64,000 nucleotides of DNA, taken from Oceanicola sp. D3 (GTDB lineage: Bacteria; Pseudomonadota; Alphaproteobacteria; Rhodobacterales; Rhodobacteraceae). How positions within the stretch are numbered: position 1 is the first letter of the stretch; each line of letters opens with the position of its first letter. The notes beneath the pieces are model-generated. The model was not told the origin of the DNA and did no database searches. It saw only the letters and a program-made list of their open reading frames with translations. Both the position numbers and the translations under genes were made by a program. Positions 25,013-34,121 of this stretch are shown here, one piece after another. The stretch lies in NCBI RefSeq assembly GCF_006351965.1, contig NZ_CP040932.1, positions 806,001 through 870,000 on the forward strand, written 5' to 3'.

Positions 25013-26320
25013 ATGACTAAAAAGCTCTATATCAAGACCTATGGCTGTCAGATGAATGTCTATGACAGCGAGCGCATGGCCGAAGCGTTGGAAGGCTACG
25101 AGCAGGTGCAAAGCCCTGACGGGGCAGACATGATCTTGCTCAATACCTGCCACATCCGCGAGAAGGCGGCGGAGAAGGTTTACTCCGAGCTGGGCCGTTA
25201 CAAGGACTTGAAGGAGGCCAAGCCAGATCTAAAGATCGGCGTTGCTGGCTGCGTGGCGCAGGCTGAGGGCGAAGAGATCATACGCCGCCAGCCGATGGTT
25301 GATCTGGTGGTAGGGCCGCAAAGCTATCACCGCCTGCCCGAGCTTGAGGCAAAAGCGCGTGGCGGCGAGAAGGCGCTGGATACGGACTTTCCCGAAGAGG
25401 ACAAGTTCGAGAAGTTGAAAGGGCGCCCAAAGGCGCAGCGCGGGCCGACCGCCTTTTTGACGGTGCAGGAGGGCTGCGACAAGTTCTGCGCCTTCTGCGT
25501 GGTGCCCTATACCCGTGGAGCCGAGGTGAGCCGCCCAGTGGCGCGGGTTTTGGCCGAGGCCGAAGAACTGGTGTCGCGCGGGGTGCGCGAGATCACGTTG
25601 CTGGGCCAGAATGTGAACGCCTACCACGGCGAGGATGGCGGCGAGACATGGGGCCTCGCCCGGCTGATCCGGCGTCTGGCCGAGATTGATGAGCTAAAAC
25701 GCATCCGCTTTACCACCTCGCACCCAAACGACATGGAAGACGACCTGATTGCAGCTCATGGCGACTGCGAAAAACTCATGCCTTACCTGCACTTGCCGGT
25801 GCAGTCCGGCTCTGACCGCATTCTCAAACGGATGAACCGCAAGCACACCGCCGAAAGCTACATCGCGCTGATCGACCGCATCCGAGCTGCCCGGCCGGAT
25901 CTGCTGTTGTCGGGCGATTTCATCGTCGGTTTTCCCGAGGAGACCGAAGAGGATTTTCAGGCCACGCTCGACCTGATCGAACGGGTGAACTACGGTCAGG
26001 CCTATTCATTCAAATACTCGTCCCGCCCCGGCACCCCGGCGGCCGAACGCGCAACTGTTGCGCCCGAGGTTGCCGCCGACAGATTGCAGCGGCTGCAGGC
26101 GCTTATCACCCGGCAACAGCGCGCGGCGCAGGATGCAATGGTGGGCCGAGAGGTGCATGTGCTGATCGAAAAGCCGGGGCGGCTGCCGGGGCAGATGGTG
26201 GGCAAATCCGATCACCTTCATGCGGTGCATGTGACAAGCGATGGGCTCGCGCCCGGAGACCTCGTCCGCGTGCGCATCACCGAATCTGGCCCCAACTCTC
26301 TGGCCGGCGCGTTGCTCTGA
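25013..26320 (+). CDS. miaB: MiaB, tRNA-2-methylthio-N6-dimethylallyladenosine synthase
   Basis: MiaB is a radical-SAM methylthiotransferase acting on A37 of tRNAs that read UNN codons. The 435-residue product has the three N-terminal cluster cysteines (TYGCQMN, NTCHIRE, AGCVAQ), the radical-SAM motif CDKFCAFC, and a C-terminal TRAM domain. ATG 25013 is preferred to GTG 25010 because AGGA lies 7 bases before it. It precedes phoH-ybeY-corC-lnt as in E. coli, but two extra genes sit between. Confidence 0.95.
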   Translation: MTKKLYIKTYGCQMNVYDSERMAEALEGYEQVQSPDGADMILLNTCHIREKAAEKVYSELGRYKDLKEAKPDLKIGVAGCVAQAEGEEIIRRQPMVDLVVGPQSYHRLPELEAKARGGEKALDTDFPEEDKFEKLKGRPKAQRGPTAFLTVQEGCDKFCAFCVVPYTRGAEVSRPVARVLAEAEELVSRGVREITLLGQNVNAYHGEDGGETWGLARLIRRLAEIDELKRIRFTTSHPNDMEDDLIAAHGDCEKLMPYLHLPVQSGSDRILKRMNRKHTAESYIALIDRIRAARPDLLLSGDFIVGFPEETEEDFQATLDLIERVNYGQAYSFKYSSRPGTPAAERATVAPEVAADRLQRLQALITRQQRAAQDAMVGREVHVLIEKPGRLPGQMVGKSDHLHAVHVTSDGLAPGDLVRVRITESGPNSLAGALL

Positions 26321-26379
26321 GACGAGTTCGGGCCGCGTGGAGATGCCCAGCTTTTGCCGCAATTGGTCTCGCTTTGCGA

Positions 26380-26408
26380 AACAATCGCCTGCACAGCGGG
26401 CGATTGTT
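26380..26408 (+). terminator. Hairpin downstream of miaB
   Basis: A perfect 10-bp inverted repeat, AACAATCGCC with GGCGATTGTT, has a 9-base loop and is followed by CATTAAG rather than a pure T run. It lies 60 bases after the miaB stop and probably ends that transcript, separating it from the OmpA-family gene. Confidence 0.6.
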
Positions 26409-26550
26409 CATTAAGCCCCTACAAATTAACGGTAAAAACGTTTTGCTGGCCTCCTGAATCTGGTAAATCTGGCGATATTGTGACTGGGGCAACGGCGGCA
26501 ATTTGTGGCGCGCGCCCCTTCGTACCGAAACCGGAACAGGACGGATGCCC

Positions 26551-27123
26551 GTGACCCAAATGACCTTCACCGCAATCCGATCGTTCGTTGGTGGCGCAGC
26601 GGCGCTGACGATGGCCATCGGCCTCTTTGCTGGCGACGCCCAGGCGCAGTCGAGCAGGGACCAGTCGCAGCGCTACGTGCCCACCGTTTGGGTCGATCCG
26701 GACGGCTGCGAACATTGGGTGATGGACGACGGGGCGGAGGGCTACATGACGCCCCATGTCTCGCGTCAGGGCATTCCGGTGTGCCGTCGCGGCAATGTCT
26801 GCGGTGTGATGAACTCCGACCAGCTCTTTGCCACCGACAGTGCCGCGATTTCTGCCTCGGGCAAGAAGCGTTTGGCCAACTTCTTCCGATCCAGCCGGGC
26901 CCGCGCCTATATCATCGCCGGTCACACCGATGCGCGGGCCAGCGATGAATACAACATGAACCTCAGCTACCGCCGGGCCGTCAGCGTGGCCCGGATCGGC
27001 AAGGCCACCGGCGCAAAGATCGTTGATGTGCGCGGCTATGGGGAGCGGGTGCCAGTGGCGTCCAACCGGACTGCGGGCGGGATGCAGAAGAACCGCCGCG
27101 TCGAAATCATCTGCATCAAGTGA
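26551..27123 (+). CDS. OmpA-family protein with N-terminal W-DP-GC-HW domain
   Basis: The secreted protein (about 190 residues) has a signal peptide ending near AQAQS. A short N-terminal domain with VWVDPDGCEHWVMDDGAEGY and a second cysteine in IPVCRRG follows, then an OmpA peptidoglycan-binding domain (LFATDSAAISASGKKRL, GHTDARASDEYN, GYGERVPVASNRT, KNRRVEI). The GTG at 26551 is favoured over ATG 26545 because AGGACGG touches the latter. The short domain is repeated in the next gene's product. Likely role: an outer-membrane or periplasmic anchor bound to peptidoglycan. Confidence 0.82.
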   Translation: MTQMTFTAIRSFVGGAAALTMAIGLFAGDAQAQSSRDQSQRYVPTVWVDPDGCEHWVMDDGAEGYMTPHVSRQGIPVCRRGNVCGVMNSDQLFATDSAAISASGKKRLANFFRSSRARAYIIAGHTDARASDEYNMNLSYRRAVSVARIGKATGAKIVDVRGYGERVPVASNRTAGGMQKNRRVEIICIK

Positions 27124-27137
27124 ACAGGAGAAGCGCT

Positions 27138-27434
27138 ATGAACATTCTCAAGATCACCGCGCTTCTGGCTTGTGCCGGTGCCCTGAGTGCCTGCAGCGAG
27201 AAGATTGACAAAACGGTCGACCGCGGCTTCGACAGCAAGGACCTGACCCAGCTCAAAGCCGGTGTCTGGATCGACCCGAACGGGTGCGATCACTGGATCA
27301 TCGACGATGGCGTTGAGGGCTACCTCAGCCAGCGGCTCGATAAATACGGCAAGCCTGTCTGCTCCGGCGCGGGCCCCTCGGGCACGGCGCAAGGAGACTT
27401 TCAGTCGGGGTCGGAGTTTCCTGATCCGATCTGA
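27138..27434 (+). CDS. Small lipoprotein sharing the W-DP-GC-HW domain
   Basis: The 98-residue product has a lipoprotein signal with lipobox GALSAC, then VWIDPNGCDHWIIDDGVEGY and a cysteine in KPVCSG. Identity with the domain in the preceding OmpA-family protein is obvious by eye, including both cysteines, the paired tryptophans and DDG-EGY. The ATG at 27138 has AGGAG 7 bases upstream and lies 15 bases after the previous gene, so the pair is an operon ended by the terminator at 27471. The function is not described to my knowledge. Confidence 0.8.
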   Translation: MNILKITALLACAGALSACSEKIDKTVDRGFDSKDLTQLKAGVWIDPNGCDHWIIDDGVEGYLSQRLDKYGKPVCSGAGPSGTAQGDFQSGSEFPDPI

Positions 27435-27470
27435 TGCATTTGCGGCCAAAATTGCCGCAGAAATCATCCG

Positions 27471-27503
27471 GAGGCCGCCAGACATGCTCTTGCGGCCTCT
27501 TTT
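27471..27503 (+). terminator. Rho-independent terminator of the OmpA/lipoprotein pair
   Basis: GAGGCCGC (27471-27478) and GCGGCCTC (27492-27499) form a perfect 8-bp stem with a 13-base loop followed by TTTTC. A second small hairpin (TGCGG with CCGCA, about 27441-27459) precedes it. Confidence 0.75.
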
Positions 27504-27586
27504 CATGTCAAATGCGTGAAATCTTTGCACTGGCCGCTTGCGCGATGGCTTGGCACTTGGCAACCTGACCTTGTGAACCACAACAT

Positions 27587-27601
27587 CTAGCGTATCGCTA
27601 G
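27587..27601. promoter_or_regulatory. 15-bp palindrome directly before phoH
   Basis: CTAGCG-TAT-CGCTAG is a perfect inverted repeat ending 7 bases before the phoH ATG, overlapping the expected ribosome-binding region. It could be an operator or an mRNA hairpin limiting translation. Confidence 0.4.
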
Positions 27602-27608
27602 CCAGCTG

Positions 27609-28649
27609 ATGGAGACGCACTTTTTGGGAATCAGTGCCCTGACCGCCCCGCCAAACCCCAAGGATATTCTGGAAACGCCGCTGGAATTCCCCGACAACCT
27701 CCTGTTGATCGAACTCTGCGGTGAGTTTGACCGCAACCTTGCCCAGATCGAACATGCGGTAGGTGTGCAAATCCTGCGCCGGGGCAACCAGTTGGCGCTT
27801 ATCGGCGAAGCCGGGCCGCGCAGCGAGGCGGCGGTGATCCTTCAGGAACTCTACGCCAAACTCGAAGCCGGGCGCTCGATTGAGCCGGGCGATGTTGATG
27901 GGGCGATCCGGCTGGGCCGTGAGAGCAGTGCCGATGCCAACAGCGCGGCGCGGGATGGCGACCAGTTGGAGATGTTTCACGGCGGGCGGGTTGAGATCAA
28001 AACCCGCAAGAAGGTTGTTGAGCCGCGCACCGAGGCACAGAAGGCCTATGTGCGTGCGCTTTTCGAGAACGAGCTGGGCTTCGGAATTGGACCTGCGGGC
28101 ACGGGCAAGACCTATCTTGCCGTGGCGGTTGGGGTGAACCTGTTTCTCGCTGGTCATGTCGACCGGATCATCCTGAGCCGACCGGCCGTGGAGGCCGGGG
28201 AGAAGCTGGGCTACCTGCCGGGCGACATGAAGGACAAGGTCGACCCCTACATGCAGCCGCTCTATGACGCGCTGAACGACTTTTTGCCCTCCAAGCAGGT
28301 TGCAAAGCTGATCGAGGAAAAACGTATTGAAATCGCGCCCTTGGCCTTTATGCGGGGGCGCACGCTGGCGAATGCCTTTGTGGTGCTCGACGAGGCGCAG
28401 AACGCGACGACCATGCAGATGAAGATGTTCCTGACCCGTCTCGGCGAAGGAAGCCGCATGGTGATTACCGGTGACCGCAGCCAGGTGGATTTGCCGCGCG
28501 GGGTGCAATCGGGGCTGCGCGAGGCCGAAAGCCTGCTGGATGGGGTGAAGGGGATCTCCTTCAACTACTTCACCGCCAAGGACGTGGTGCGCCATCCGCT
28601 GGTGGCGCGGATCATCGAGGCTTATGACACGCTGGATGCGAAGGGGTGA
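27609..28649 (+). CDS. phoH: PhoH family ATPase (YbeZ)
   Basis: A 346-residue PhoH-type P-loop ATPase with Walker A GPAGTGKT, Walker B VVLDEAQN and the family signature SRPAVEAGEKLGYLPGD. YbeZ proteins work with the endoribonuclease YbeY in RNA and ribosome metabolism. Gene order phoH-ybeY-corC-lnt follows the E. coli ybeZYX-lnt operon. Confidence 0.92.
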   Translation: METHFLGISALTAPPNPKDILETPLEFPDNLLLIELCGEFDRNLAQIEHAVGVQILRRGNQLALIGEAGPRSEAAVILQELYAKLEAGRSIEPGDVDGAIRLGRESSADANSAARDGDQLEMFHGGRVEIKTRKKVVEPRTEAQKAYVRALFENELGFGIGPAGTGKTYLAVAVGVNLFLAGHVDRIILSRPAVEAGEKLGYLPGDMKDKVDPYMQPLYDALNDFLPSKQVAKLIEEKRIEIAPLAFMRGRTLANAFVVLDEAQNATTMQMKMFLTRLGEGSRMVITGDRSQVDLPRGVQSGLREAESLLDGVKGISFNYFTAKDVVRHPLVARIIEAYDTLDAKG

Positions 28650-28726
28650 GCGCGGTTTAACAACCGGTTCACCACCCGCACGCAGCTAAAATGAGCGCCT
28701 GCGGCGCACGCTATCCATGAGTGATT

Positions 28727-28773
28727 GGGGGCGCTGCCCCCAAACCCCCGGAGATATTTGAAGCAAGAAAATG
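28727..28773 (+). repeat. Dispersed intergenic repeat, copy 2, ending in the ybeY start codon
   Basis: GGGGGCGCTGCCCCC, then AAACCCCCGGAGATATTTGA and AGCAAGAAAATG. The same elements occur at 10790-10840 on the other strand. The terminal ATG is the start codon of ybeY, so the repeat supplies the gene's leader. The other copies also end in AAGAAAATG but there no long reading frame begins. Confidence 0.8.
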
Positions 28774-29265
28774 GAACTGGACGTTGCCATAGAGGATGAC
28801 CGCTGGGAGGCCGCGGCTTTGGAGGCCGTGGTGCAGGCGGTGGCACCGGCGGTTCTGGCGTGGCACGGGTTGCCGACCGATATCGAACTCGCGGTGCTGG
28901 GCGCGGATGACGCCCGCATTGCCGCCCTCAATGGTGACTTTCGCGGCAAGCCCCAGCCGACCAACGTGCTCTCATGGCCCGCGCAGGAGCTTGCGCCTGA
29001 GGCCCCCGGCGAAGATCCGCTTGCGCCCGAGCCTGACCCGGATGGCACGATCCCGCTTGGTGACATTGCGCTGGCTTATGAAACCTGCGTCCGAGAAGCC
29101 AAGGAAGGTGGGCTTGCGCTGCGGGACCATCTGACGCACCTCGTTGTTCACGGGATGATGCATCTTCTGGGTTACGATCACATTAACGACGCAGACGCGG
29201 AGCTGATGGAGGCTCGTGAAGCGGAAATACTTGCCAAGTTGGGTGTGAAAAACCCATATGAGTAA
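28771..29265 (+). CDS. ybeY: Endoribonuclease YbeY
   Basis: A 164-residue zinc-dependent RNase needed for 16S rRNA 3'-end maturation and ribosome quality control. The metal motif HLVVHGMMHLLGYDH is present, with NVLSWP and GDIALAYET as family motifs. The start MELDVAIEDDRW fits the family N terminus. No good Shine-Dalgarno is seen; the leader is a dispersed repeat that can form a hairpin. Confidence 0.93.
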   Translation: MELDVAIEDDRWEAAALEAVVQAVAPAVLAWHGLPTDIELAVLGADDARIAALNGDFRGKPQPTNVLSWPAQELAPEAPGEDPLAPEPDPDGTIPLGDIALAYETCVREAKEGGLALRDHLTHLVVHGMMHLLGYDHINDADAELMEAREAEILAKLGVKNPYE

Positions 29266-29301
29266 CAGCCCCGGCGATGGGGCGCCTTTTGGAAAGGAAC
29301 G

Positions 29302-30216
29302 ATGGGCGACAGTTCGGACGGGTCTTCTAGTGCTGCGCAGGGCGCGCAGGAGGAAGACAGTAGTGAGAGCAGGGGGCTTTGGGGCCGCCTTGCAGATGCG
29401 ATATTTCCCGGCGAAGAGGACGGGTCGGACGAGGGCGAGGAGCCGCGGGGCCGCAATGGCGGGCGCGAATCCGTTGCCGTGCTTGGCCTTGGCAACCTGC
29501 ATCGGATGCGGGTGGAAGACGTTGCCATTCCGAAGGTGGAAATCGTCGCGGTGCCGCTCGATATCGGCAAGGATGATCTGGTTGCGGTGTTCCGTGACAG
29601 CGGCATGAGCCGTTTGCCGGTTTACGAGGGCACGCTCGACAGCCCCGTGGGCATGGTGCACCTCAAGGATTTTGCGCTGAAGTACGGGTTCAACGGCCAT
29701 GGCGAGAACTTCGAGCTGAAGCCGATGCTGCGCCCGCTGCTTTATGCGCCGCCGTCGATGCCGATTGGTGTGCTGTTGCAGAAGATGCAGAGCGACCGGA
29801 TGCATATGGCGCTGGTGATCGACGAATATGGCGGCACCGACGGGCTGGTGACGATTGAAGACCTCATCGAGCAGGTCATCGGCGAGATCGAAGACGAGCA
29901 CGACATCGAGGAGGGCGATCTCTGGACCGAGGAGAAGCCCGGGCAATACCTCGCCATGGCGCGCACGCCGCTGGAAGACTTCGAGGAAGAAACCGGCGTG
30001 GCGCTGGCGGATGCTGAAGATCTCGAAGAGGTCGACACGCTGGGCGGGCTTGTCTTCATGCTGACGGGCCGGGTGCCGATCCGGGGTGAGGTGGTGCCCC
30101 ATTCCACGGGTGCGGAGTTTGAGGTGGTTGATGCCGATGCCCGCCGGGTGAAGCGCCTGCGTGTACGTTTGCCGGAGGTGGCGGAGCAACGGGTGGCCGG
30201 TGGCGCCGAAAGCTGA
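29302..30216 (+). CDS. corC: CorC/YbeX-type CBS-domain protein
   Basis: A 304-residue soluble protein of the CorC/HlyC group without the DUF21 membrane domain. It has an acidic low-complexity N terminus (residues 1-55), two CBS motifs (centred near residues 105 and 170, VIDEYGGTDGLVTIEDLIEQ) and a C-terminal CorC_HlyC domain. Relatives act in magnesium/cobalt efflux and ribosome-related stress. It lies between ybeY and lnt as in E. coli. Confidence 0.9.
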   Translation: MGDSSDGSSSAAQGAQEEDSSESRGLWGRLADAIFPGEEDGSDEGEEPRGRNGGRESVAVLGLGNLHRMRVEDVAIPKVEIVAVPLDIGKDDLVAVFRDSGMSRLPVYEGTLDSPVGMVHLKDFALKYGFNGHGENFELKPMLRPLLYAPPSMPIGVLLQKMQSDRMHMALVIDEYGGTDGLVTIEDLIEQVIGEIEDEHDIEEGDLWTEEKPGQYLAMARTPLEDFEEETGVALADAEDLEEVDTLGGLVFMLTGRVPIRGEVVPHSTGAEFEVVDADARRVKRLRVRLPEVAEQRVAGGAES

Positions 30217-30229
30217 TCTGACAGAGCGG

Positions 30230-31762
30230 ATGGCCGGGTGGCTGACAGGCCGGTGGCGGAGCTTTGCGCTCTTTGCCGCGCTTGGGGCCGTAGCGGGCAC
30301 CGGGCAGGCCCCGATTGGCCTGCCGTGGCTCTCGGTGGCCGCGCTCGCGCTGGGATTTGCGCTGTTTTCCCTCGTACGGGAGCCCAAGGCGGCGGTGTGG
30401 CGCGGCTGGGCGATGGGCGTTGGCTACGTGGTGGCGACGATGTTCTGGATCGTCGAGCCCTTCTTTGTTGACCCGCTGCGCCATGGATGGCTCGCCCCGC
30501 TTGCGCTTTTCGCCCATGCTGCCGGCTTTGCGATCTTTTGGGCGCTGGCCTTCGGTGCCGCGGCGTTGCTGGGCCGGGGGCGGTGGCAGCGCGTGCTTTG
30601 GGGCGCGGTTTTGCTGGCGGCGGTCGAGATGCTGCGCTCACACCTGTGGACGGGCTTTCCATGGGCGCTCATCGGCCACATCTGGGTTGGCCAGCCGCAG
30701 ATGCATCTGGCCGCGCTGCTTGGCCCGCACGGGCTGACGCTTTTCACCACGCTTGCCGCTGCGATCCCGGCTGCAATGGGCAGCCGCCGCGCGGCCTTGG
30801 GCGTTATGGCGTCGCTGGCCTTTTTGGCCTTGCCGGTGCCCTACGGGCTCTGGCGGCTGGGCCAGCCGGTGGAGATGCGCGCGCCGCTGACTGTTCGTTT
30901 GGTGCAGCCGAACGCGGCGCAGCATCTGAAGTGGACGGAAGAGATGATTCCGGTCTTTTTCGAGCGGCTGATCGCCCTCAGCGCCGAGCCGCCTGAGGGC
31001 GCCAAGCCCGATCTGGTTGTCTGGCCGGAAACCTCGTTGGCCTATCTGCTGGCACCCGGCAATGGCACCGCGCAGGTGGTGGCCGATGCGGGCCGGGGCG
31101 CGCCGGTGGTGGTGGGTCTGCAGCGCCGCGATGGCGGGGTGGCGCGCAACTCGCTGGCGGTGATCACCCCCGGGGCCGATGTGACGAGTTACTACGACAA
31201 GTCGCATCTTGTGCCCTTCGGAGAATATATGCCGGGTGCGCGCTGGCTGGGCGAATGGGCTCCGGGCGGGCTGGCCGAGGCGGCGATGTCGGGCTTTGCG
31301 CCGGGCGACGGGCTTCGGCTTATCAGCCTCGGCGAGGGCATTGAGGGGGTGCTGCCCCTGATCTGCTACGAGGCTATCTTTGCCGAGGAGATCATTGCTG
31401 CGCCCCGGCCGGAGTGGATTTTGCATATCACCAACGACGCATGGTTCGGCAAGATCGCAGGCCCCTATCAGCACCTTGCGCAGGCCCGGCTTCGTGCGGT
31501 GGAGCAGGGGGTGCCGGTGCTGCGGGCGGCGAACACGGGCATATCGGCGGTGATCGACGCGCAGGGCCGGGTGCTGAACAGCCTCGCCCTCGGGGAGACC
31601 GGGCTGCTGGATGTGGCCTTGCCGCCGCGCCTTGCTGCCGCGCCGCCCTATCGGCTGTGGGGAGACTGGGGCGTGCTGGCCCTGCTGGCGCTCGCTGCAA
31701 TGGCTCTGGGTGTTGCGCGCGCACGCTCCGTGCCGGTTGACCCGACCCCGTCAACCGACTAG
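30230..31762 (+). CDS. lnt: Apolipoprotein N-acyltransferase
   Basis: Lnt adds the third acyl chain to periplasm-facing lipoproteins. About six N-terminal membrane segments precede a nitrilase-type domain with the catalytic triad Glu in VWPETSLAY, Lys in YDKSHLVPFGEY and Cys in PLICYEAIF. One more membrane segment ends the protein. The start is uncertain: ATG 30230 is given, but GTG 30200, overlapping corC by 17 bp, is possible. The next gene is metK, whose riboswitch begins 18 bases after the lnt stop. Confidence 0.93.
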   Translation: MAGWLTGRWRSFALFAALGAVAGTGQAPIGLPWLSVAALALGFALFSLVREPKAAVWRGWAMGVGYVVATMFWIVEPFFVDPLRHGWLAPLALFAHAAGFAIFWALAFGAAALLGRGRWQRVLWGAVLLAAVEMLRSHLWTGFPWALIGHIWVGQPQMHLAALLGPHGLTLFTTLAAAIPAAMGSRRAALGVMASLAFLALPVPYGLWRLGQPVEMRAPLTVRLVQPNAAQHLKWTEEMIPVFFERLIALSAEPPEGAKPDLVVWPETSLAYLLAPGNGTAQVVADAGRGAPVVVGLQRRDGGVARNSLAVITPGADVTSYYDKSHLVPFGEYMPGARWLGEWAPGGLAEAAMSGFAPGDGLRLISLGEGIEGVLPLICYEAIFAEEIIAAPRPEWILHITNDAWFGKIAGPYQHLAQARLRAVEQGVPVLRAANTGISAVIDAQGRVLNSLALGETGLLDVALPPRLAAAPPYRLWGDWGVLALLALAAMALGVARARSVPVDPTPSTD

Positions 31763-31779
31763 CAGAGAGCGCATCTGCT

Positions 31780-31824
31780 GCCACAACGGCTTCCTGGCGT
31801 GGCGGTGAAAACCTCAATGGAGCA
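31780..31824 (+). ncRNA. SAM/SAH riboswitch in the metK leader
   Basis: The stem GCCAC/GUGGC encloses the conserved core AACGGCUUCCUGGC (31785-31798). After an A-rich linker, AAUGGAGCA (31816-31824) forms the pseudoknot strand. Core and pseudoknot bases match the known SAM/SAH riboswitch, and the closing stem shows compensatory changes. The pseudoknot strand contains the GGAG ribosome-binding site of metK, so ligand binding should block translation initiation at 31835. The class is described only from Rhodobacterales, upstream of metK. Confidence 0.93.
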
Positions 31825-31834
31825 CTACCCCAAC

Positions 31835-33001
31835 ATGTCTCGTTCTGAATACACCTTCACTTCGGAGTCCGTTTCCGAGGGCCATCCCGACAAGGTCTGC
31901 GACCGTATTTCCGATGCTGTCCTCGATGCTTTCCTCGCGGAAGATCCCGAAAGCCGGGTTGCCTGCGAAACCTTTGCCACCACCGACCGGGTGGTGATTG
32001 GCGGCGAGGTGCGCGGGCCGGGCTCGGTGATTGAGCGGGTCGAGCAGATTGCGCGGGATTGCGTGAAGGACATCGGCTACGAGCAGAAGGGCTTTCACTG
32101 GGCCAACATGAGCGTGGACAACTACCTGCACGCGCAGTCTGCCGATATTGCGCAGGGTGTGGATGCCGCGGGCAACAAGGATGAGGGCGCGGGCGATCAG
32201 GGGATCATGTTTGGCTATGCCTGCGATGAAACCGACGAGATGATGCCGGCGCCGATCCACTTTGCCCATCGGATCCTCAAGAAGCTGGCCGAGGTGCGCA
32301 AGAACGGCACCGAGCCGAACCTCGGCCCTGACATGAAGAGCCAGCTCAGCCTGCGCTACAAGGACGGGCAGCCGGTGGAAGCGACCTCGCTGGTGCTGTC
32401 CACCCAGCATCTGGACCCGGCGCTGACCTCCGAGGATGTGCGCGCCATTGTCGAGCCCTATATCCGTGACATCCTGCCCGATGGCTGGCTGACCGAGGCC
32501 ACAGAATGGTGGATCAACCCCACAGGCAAGTTTGTCATCGGCGGGCCGGATGGGGATGCGGGGCTTACGGGGCGCAAGATCATCGTCGATACCTACGGCG
32601 GGGCGGCGCCCCATGGCGGCGGGGCCTTCTCTGGCAAAGATCCGACCAAGGTGGACCGTTCGGCGGCCTATGCGGCCCGCTACCTTGCCAAGAACGTGGT
32701 GGCCGCCGGTCTGGCGAGTAAATGCACGCTTCAGCTCTCCTATGCGATCGGTGTCAGCAAGCCGCTTTCGATCTACGTGAATACCCACGGCACCGGCGAG
32801 ACCCCGGAGGCCGAGATCGAGAAAGCCGTCGCCAAGGCGATGGACCTGACCCCGCGCGGCATCCGTACCCATCTGGCGCTGAACAAGCCGATCTTCCAGC
32901 GCACGGCTGCCTATGGGCACTTTGGCCGCGCGCCCGATGCGGATGGCGGTTTCTCCTGGGAGAAGACCGATCTGGTCGAGGCGCTCAAGGCCGCTGTCTG
33001 A
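31835..33001 (+). CDS. metK: S-adenosylmethionine synthetase
   Basis: MetK makes SAM from methionine and ATP. The 388-residue product has [25 protein letters not shown] and [19 protein letters not shown] 31835 is the start: it lies 12 bases after the riboswitch-controlled GGAG, while the in-frame ATG at 31817 lies inside the riboswitch pseudoknot. Only 3 bases separate it from the next gene, so the DUF1963 gene is probably cotranscribed. Confidence 0.96.
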   Translation: MSRSEYTFTSESVSEGHPDKVCDRISDAVLDAFLAEDPESRVACETFATTDRVVIGGEVRGPGSVIERVEQIARDCVKDIGYEQKGFHWANMSVDNYLHAQSADIAQGVDAAGNKDEGAGDQGIMFGYACDETDEMMPAPIHFAHRILKKLAEVRKNGTEPNLGPDMKSQLSLRYKDGQPVEATSLVLSTQHLDPALTSEDVRAIVEPYIRDILPDGWLTEATEWWINPTGKFVIGGPDGDAGLTGRKIIVDTYGGAAPHGGGAFSGKDPTKVDRSAAYAARYLAKNVVAAGLASKCTLQLSYAIGVSKPLSIYVNTHGTGETPEAEIEKAVAKAMDLTPRGIRTHLALNKPIFQRTAAYGHFGRAPDADGGFSWEKTDLVEALKAAV

Positions 33002-33004
33002 CGG

Positions 33005-34078
33005 ATGGCGGAAGCCTCACTCGCCGAGCTGATCGCGCAGCATTTGACCGAGCCGCTCGCCGGGTTGGTGAGCGAGCTTGCGGTGCCTGTTGTTTTTCTG
33101 GTGGCCACGGGGGCGGAGCCCGGCCTGAGCCGGATGGGTGGGGCGCCGCTGATGGCGGATGGCTTGGTTTGGCCGCGCCATGAAGCAGCGGCGCGGGCCG
33201 AGGAGATTGGCGCGCGCGGGGCGGACCCGGAGTGGATTGCCCGCCACATTCGCGCCGACTTGCCGCTGCCCTTTGTTGCCCAGATCGACCTGACAGAAGT
33301 AAGCGCCGAGGGCTTGCCGGGCCACGGGCGGCTGTTGTTCTTCTACGATGCGCTGGCCGGGCCCTATGACACCGGCACCAGTTTTGGCCGCGTGCTCTGG
33401 GATGAGGCGCCTGCCAGCGAGGCCAAACTACGCCCGACACCGGAGGCACTGATCGAGGCCGACAAGGCTTATGTCGCGCAGCTCTCTGCCCCGCCTGAGC
33501 CGTTCATCCTGACGGATGAAATTCGCGCCGCGCTGAAGGAAACGGGACTGACGGATGAGGAGATTGAAGAGGTCGCGGCGGCCCCTCCGCCAGAGCCTTC
33601 GCCTGGCCCTCACGTGTCACCCTTCCTGACGCCGCTCGTGGCGTTGGAGGCCGAGCCGGGCTTTGCCCTGCCGCAGGCTTGTGGCCCGGACTTCATGCAG
33701 CGCCCGGCATTGGCGGCGCTCTGTGCCGAAGACCGTACAGACGCGGCCTGGGAAGCATGGGAAGCCTATGAGGCCGTGCGCTGGGAGCACCAGGCAGGCC
33801 GCCCGCAGATCGGTGGCCCCGCGCTGGGCGAGCAGGATGATCCGGCTTGGTCGGCGGCCTATACCGAGCTCTCCGGCGAAATGTTCGTGACGCCGGAATG
33901 GCGAGATCAGTCGCAGCGCATAGATGCCGAAGCGCGGGAGTGGCAGTTGCTTTTGCAAATGCCGTTGTCCTTCTGGATCAGCGAGCAGAATGAGGGCACC
34001 GTTTATTTCTACGTTCGCCGCGATGACCTTGCGGCGCGCCGATTTGAGCGTGTGATAACGGTCTACCAGCAGACCTGA
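33005..34078 (+). CDS. DUF1963 (YwqG-like) domain protein
   Basis: A 357-residue cytoplasmic protein with YwqG-family features: SRMGGAPLMADGLVWP near the N terminus, LPFVAQIDLTEV, GRLLFFYDA, a central linker rich in Pro and Glu, and the C-terminal PLSFWISEQNEGTVYFYVRRDDLAARRF (split across the domain end). Domains of this type appear among bacterial immunity-like proteins, but no toxin gene is adjacent. It follows metK directly and precedes a macrodomain gene. Confidence 0.75.
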   Translation: MAEASLAELIAQHLTEPLAGLVSELAVPVVFLVATGAEPGLSRMGGAPLMADGLVWPRHEAAARAEEIGARGADPEWIARHIRADLPLPFVAQIDLTEVSAEGLPGHGRLLFFYDALAGPYDTGTSFGRVLWDEAPASEAKLRPTPEALIEADKAYVAQLSAPPEPFILTDEIRAALKETGLTDEEIEEVAAAPPPEPSPGPHVSPFLTPLVALEAEPGFALPQACGPDFMQRPALAALCAEDRTDAAWEAWEAYEAVRWEHQAGRPQIGGPALGEQDDPAWSAAYTELSGEMFVTPEWRDQSQRIDAEAREWQLLLQMPLSFWISEQNEGTVYFYVRRDDLAARRFERVITVYQQT

Positions 34079-34121
34079 GCCTGTGTCTTTACTGGTGGCG
34101 TTCGTTGCGTAAACTGGCACC

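Noticed and set aside
31799-31834. N-terminal extension of metK from 31799 or 31817
   Set aside because: These codons lie inside the SAM/SAH riboswitch, and the family N terminus begins at 31835.
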